A DNA stretch of 64,000 bases from Myoxocephalus aenaeus (Eukaryota > Chordata > Actinopteri > Perciformes > Cottidae): NCBI GenBank assembly GCA_038501785.1, contig JBAMJR010000182.1, positions 378,501 to 442,500 of the forward strand, read 5' to 3'. Below the pieces are notes generated by a model. That model searched no databases, was not told the DNA's origin, and was given only the letters and a program-made list of their open reading frames with translations. This document shows positions 59,271 to 64,000 of the stretch, one piece after another. Position 1 is the first letter of the stretch. Every line of letters starts with the position of its first letter. The position numbers and the translations under genes were made by a program.

Positions 59271-60437
59271 GTAATGAATCTAAAGCCACTCGTAAAGCTC
59301 AAAGCTGTGTGGAGAGATAGTTCAACATATGAATCATATCCTGTCTGAATGTATGGACACCCTCAATGAACTTACTCATTGTTGAACTATGCTAACTATG
59401 TTAGCTGAACCTAACATCATAACTCAGTTTGACTTAACTTACCTGAACTCATTTTCATTTCACTTGTTTCCTAGTCACACGTTCTGAAGTAAGTAAACTA
59501 GAGTCAGTTCTTCCACCCAGAAGCTGCAGTGCTGGAGGAATAACGGCTCATTCATTGTCCTGCCAGCTTCAGCAGAGACCGTATCATTCAGGAGAAAGAA
59601 AGGCGCTCACATTCAGAATAGGAGGTTACCTCCTCTGAGCTGCAGTATGTGTGTCTTTTACCTGGTATAGGAACAGGAAAGGAGATGATTAACATGAGGC
59701 ATCGCTCAGTGCAGGCCACCTCTAGAAGCGTGGCTCAACAGCTGCTTTGGCACAAGGAGCATTATGTGATGCACAGAAGCACAACATGTTCCCACTTCTG
59801 CTTCCCAAGTCCACTTCCTTATCTAACGGCACCTCCTGCTTTCTGAGCCACGAGCTTCTCGCTCTCTAAGCTCAAAGTTTAAAATGATACTGATTACTTT
59901 CTATGAAACATCAGGACGATATGATAATGTGTACATGATGGTGAACTAGTCATTATGATTAATAGTTCAGGTTTTGATGAAACAGTGTGGATTATTTAGG
60001 TAATATTCCTCCGTGTAGAAACGTACACCTCCAGTGGAGTCCACTCTTTGTTCTTGAGCGTCTCTTAGAAATAACAAACCGAAAGAGATAACGGGGGATT
60101 TGGTCCAAACATGTTTTTTAGAAAATGAACCAAAACAAATCTGTAAACACAAATTATATTATATTCAAAGCATTATAGAAAGTCAAGATTGTTAATACAA
60201 AAACTCAAATTCTCCTTCAAGTTGGGCGTGGAAAAGGTTTCTGACATCGTGTCAACAGAGAGTAGCATCTAACACGTTCCAACTTTTATAATAAAATAAA
60301 TTCAGACTCTGGTCCTCTGCGTTGGCTCTAGCGTCAGTTCTGGACGCTCATCACAGTTTCAACAGCAAACTTCCGTGTTGACGGGAATCCTACATCTCCA
60401 CTCATCACGGTGTCTTTTCAAAATATACGTCCAACGC
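59271..60437 (+). other. Intron, unique sequence
   Basis: Nothing recognised. Confidence 0.5.
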
Positions 60438-62159
60438 AGGTTGACTTAGTGTTTAGGTTGACTTAGTGTTCAGGTTTACTTAGTGTTTAGGTTGACTTAG
60501 TGTTCAGGTTTACTTAGTGTTCAGGTTGACTTAGTGTTCAGGTTTACTTAGTGTTCAGGTTTACTTAGTGTTCAGGTTGACTTAGTGTTCAGGTTGACTT
60601 AGTGTTTAGGTTTACTTAGTGTTCAGGTTGACTTAGTGTTCAGGTTTACTTAGTGTTCAGGTTTACTTAGTGTTCAGGTTGACTTAGTGTTCAGGTTTAC
60701 TTAGTGTTCAGGTTGACTTAGTGTTCAGGTTGACTTAGTGTTCAGGTTGACTTAGTGTTTAGGTTTACTTAGTGTTCAGGTTGACTTAGTGTTCAGGTTG
60801 ACTTAGTGTTCAGGTTGACTTAGTGTTCAGGTTTACTTAGTGTTCAGGTTGACTTAGTGTTCAGGTTGACTTAGTGTTCAGGTTGACTTAGTGTTCAGGT
60901 TGACTTAGTGTTCAGGTTGACTTAGTGTTTAGGTTGACTTAGTTGTTAGGTTGACTTAGTGTTTAGGTTGACTTAGTTGTTAGGTTGACTTAGTGTTCAG
61001 GTTGACTTAGTGTTCAGGTTTACTTAGTGTTCAGGTTGACTTAGTGTTTAGGTTGACTTAGTGTTCAGGTTTACTTAGTGTTTAGGTTGACTTAGTTGTT
61101 AGGTTGACTTAGTGTTTAGGTTGACTTAGTTGTTAGGTTGACTTAGTGTTTAGGTTGACTTAGTTGTTAGGTTGACTTAGTGTTCAGGTTGACTTAGTGT
61201 TCAGGTTTACTTAGTGTTCAGGTTTACTTAGTGTTCAGGTTGACTTAGTGTTTAGGTTTACTTAGTGTTCAGGTTTACTTAGTGTTCAGGTTTACTTAGT
61301 GTTCAGGTTGACTTAGTGTTCAGGTTGACTTAGTGTTTAGGTTTACTTAGTGTTCAGGTTTACTTAGTGTTTAGGTTGACTTAGTGTTTAGGTTGACTTA
61401 GTTGTTAGGTTGACTTAGTGTTCAGGTTTACTTAGTGTTCAGGTTGACTTAGTGTTCAGGTTGACTTAGTGTTCAGGTTGACTTAGTGTTTAGGTTGACT
61501 TAGTGTTCAGGTTGACTTAGTGTTTAGGTTGACTTAGTGTTCAGGTTGACTTAGTGTTTAGGTTGACTTAGTGTTCAGGTTGACTTAGTGTTTAGGTTGA
61601 CTTAGTGTTCAGGTTTACTTAGTGTTCAGGTTGACTTAGTGTTCAGGTTGACTTAGTGTTCAGGTTGACTTAGTGTTCAGGTTGACTTAGTGTTTAGGTT
61701 GACTTAGTGTTCAGGTTTACTTAGTGTTTAGGTTGACTTAGTGTTTAGGTTGACTTAGTGTTCAGGTTTACTTAGTGTTTAGGTTGACTTAGTGTTCAGG
61801 TTGACTTAGTGTTCAGGTTGACTTAGTGTTCAGGTTGACTTAGTGTTCAGGTTGACTTAGTTGTTAGGTTGACTTAGTGTTCAGGTTGACTTAGTGTTTA
61901 GGTTTACTTAGTTGTTAGGTTGACTTAGTGTTCAGGTTGACTTAGTGTTCAGGTTGACTTAGTGTTCAGGTTGACTTAGTGTTCAGGTTGACTTAGTTGT
62001 TAGGTTGACTTAGTGTTCAGGTTGACTTAGTGTTTAGGTTTACTTAGTTGTTAGGTTGACTTAGTGTTTAGGTTTACTTAGTGTTTAGGTTGACTTAGTG
62101 TTCAGGTTTACTTAGTGTTCAGGTTGACTTAGTTGTTAGGTTGACTTAGTGTTTAGGTT
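60438..62159. repeat. 17-bp minisatellite, about 100 copies
   Basis: Units of GGTTGACTTAGTGTTCA with independent variants GGTTTAC, GTTTAG and a shortened TTAGTTGTTAGG (16 bp). The last type clusters near 60940-61170, 61400 and 61860-62140. It ends in unique sequence at GGTTCATTACGC. Confidence 0.97.
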
Positions 62160-63190
62160 CATTACGCAACAACACAATGATGGTTGATCAGAAACAGCCT
62201 CAGACTTGAAACAAGTATTGTTAAGTTGACTGAATGGAAAATAATGCTGTGAATTGTAGTTTATCTGGGCGGGAAAAAACTTCCATCTCAACATGGAGTG
62301 GATTCTGACTTGTTACTATGGAAATAAAGGAAAAAGACACAATGAGCATTAGACCTGGAGCTGAGATGTCATCAGCTGCTTTCACAACATGTGTCCTGCA
62401 TGCATCCTGCAGTCCGCATGCCGTGCATGGCGTCCTCAGAGCGCATGGCTGTTTCTCCCCACAGTCCTATCTTCTCCTCCAGCTCAGCTTTTCCTCCGTG
62501 AAGACTTGACTTCCAACTCGTCTTCTCTCCTCCTTCTCCTTCTCCTTCTCCTGCCTTCTTTCTCGGGCATGCCAGTAGATACACGTGTGTCTGCATTCTA
62601 ACTCTCAGCTGCTCCTGATGTGCATCTGTTACTAGCTACATGTCAGTGTGGTGACTGAGTGAGGCATCAGTCTCACCCTGTCATCCACCCATCAGGTCCT
62701 TGTCCAGGCCACCAAGAGCAATAATAACATCACTTTTAACTGCTGCCTATGAACTATTGTCGTGACTTTGTGACCGTCTCCATGTCCTCGGGTAACTTCA
62801 TGGTTTTCTAATTCACTAATATGAGAACATGCCGCTCCCCTCAGTGCTGGCCAGCACACGGATACATCAGGATGTACTGACCACCAACAAGCAAGCATCT
62901 CAGGGTTATCTGACTCCAACCAATAGGAAAGCCTCAACTTCACCTGGCAAGCAAAATCAATATCTATTCATGAAATTTCACAGTTATTAATCAGCATGAG
63001 TCTCAAAGCCTTGGGCTCCCCAGGAGGATCTGGACCAGGAGGCTCTCTGGGTAAACCAGGTCTACCTTTATAACCCAGACCTGGTCCCAGCAGGAGGGAC
63101 GAGTCCAACCCCTCTGAGGACCGCTCCCTGGTCCTGGTGGAGGGCTTCATGGGCTTTGGGTTTTTGGGTCCCTCCGTACTCGGGTAAGCA
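62160..63190 (+). other. Intron, unique sequence
   Basis: A short CTCCTTCTCCTT tract at about 62525-62555; no gene recognised. Confidence 0.5.
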
Positions 63191-63724
63191 CACTACCGTT
63201 CAAAAGTTTGGGGTCACTTAGAAATGTCCTTATTTTTCAAAGAAAAGCACTGTTTTTTTCAATGAAGATAACATTAAATTAATCAGAAATACATTGTTAA
63301 TGTGGTAAATGACTATTCTAGGTGGAAACGTCTGGCTTTTAATGAAATATCTACATAGGTGTATAGAGGCCCATTTCCAGCAACTATCTCTCCAGTGTTC
63401 TAATGGTACATTGTGTTTGCTCATCGCATAGAAGACTAATGGATGATTAGAAAACCCTTAAACCCTTGTGCAATTATGTTAGCACAGCGTAAAACAGTGA
63501 TGCTGGTGAGAGGAGCTATAAAACTGGCCTTCCTTTGAGCTAGTTGAGTATCTGGAGCATCACATGGGGGTTCCATTATACTCTCAAAATGGCCAGAAAA
63601 AGAGAACTTTCATGTGAAACTCTCCAGTCTGTTCTTGTTCTTAGAAATGAAAGCTATTCCATGCAGGAAATTGCAAAGAAACTGAAAATGTGTCTGGGTG
63701 ACCCCAAACTTTTGAACGGTAGTG
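63191..63724 (+). mobile_element. Internally deleted Tc1-like transposon
   Basis: The ends are exact 27-bp inverted repeats beginning CACTACCGTTCAAAAGTTTG (63191-63217 and 63698-63724), a typical teleost Tc1-like terminus. The right flank is TA, as expected for Tc1 insertion; the left flank reads CA, presumably a mutated TA. Inside, an ATG at 63589 starts MARKRELSCETLQSVLVLRN, then ESYSMQEIAKKLKM, the first helix-turn-helix of a Tc1 transposase. After about 34 residues the sequence jumps to the right terminal repeat, removing the rest of the DNA-binding region and the DDE domain. It could be mobilised only in trans. Confidence 0.9.
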
Positions 63725-64000
63725 TACGTCTGGTCCATCCTCGTGAACCTCTGGTCCACCCTGAGGGAACTTCTTCCACCTGGAGGAAAAGGTCAACAAT
63801 TACCTTCTGGTGGTCAAAGATCACGGTGACCTCACAGAACACATGTAGGGCCATTACTCAAGAGCTAAGGTGCTAAGTAAGACACTTACACAGACATGTT
63901 TAATGGGATAAAACAATGTCGTTTGGACAGACGTGTACATAAACGTCAACATGACTTCTAGTTTAACCAGCGGTGATCCTAGGAGTGTTGCTCCTGAGCC
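63725..64000 (+). other. Intron, unique sequence
   Basis: End of window within the intron; nothing recognised. Confidence 0.5.

Overview
This window is teleost fish genomic DNA, most likely a percomorph. The evidence is the style of the dispersed repeats (L2/CR1-type LINEs, a tRNA-derived SINE with a fish-type A box, Tc1-like and piggyBac-like transposons), very abundant microsatellites and minisatellites, and a single recognisable vertebrate gene in many short exons separated by long introns. There is no operon, no bacterial signal, no CRISPR array and no rRNA gene.

The host gene lies on the + strand. Exons of a LAR-family (type IIa) receptor protein tyrosine phosphatase, best matching ptprf, occur at 3691-3832 (second half of Ig domain 1), 35293-35481 (first half of Ig domain 2) and 46405-46515 (second half of Ig domain 2). 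An 18-nt microexon at 40752-40769 encodes GGTPIR, the mini-exon A (meA) insert known from LAR-RPTPs, exactly where meA should lie. Exon phases agree throughout: the first exon starts in phase 0 and all later junctions are phase 1. All other DNA is intron: more than 3.6 kb before the first exon, then 31.5 kb, 5.3 kb, 5.6 kb and at least 17.5 kb. The gene continues beyond both window edges; the start codon, signal peptide, FNIII repeats, membrane segment and phosphatase domains are outside.

The introns are dominated by tandem repeats with unrelated periods: 51 bp (8391-9367), 29 bp (10279-12462), 31 bp (13721-13896 and 15826-16655), 13 bp (18843-19757), 16 bp (21258-21956), 32 bp (36839-37989), 14 bp (44700-45813), 27 bp (51811-57456) and 17 bp (60438-62159). 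Together they make up roughly a quarter of the window. Almost all long open reading frames here are artefacts of these arrays.

Mobile elements include a piggyBac-like element that has lost its catalytic core and sits at a duplicated TTAA inside the 31-bp array; one L2/CR1-type LINE lying inside or joined to another (22144-26240, minus strand); an internally deleted Tc1-like element with 27-bp inverted ends (63191-63724); a fold-back element (7817-8147); a terminal-inverted-repeat element that contains the whole 51-bp array (8172-9845); a 74-bp miniature element inside the 13-bp array; and a SINE at 58489.

I did not find a new molecular system. The best leads are the microexon and its repeat-rich surroundings, the two-domain 27-bp satellite with higher-order structure, and the history recorded by transposons inside minisatellites.
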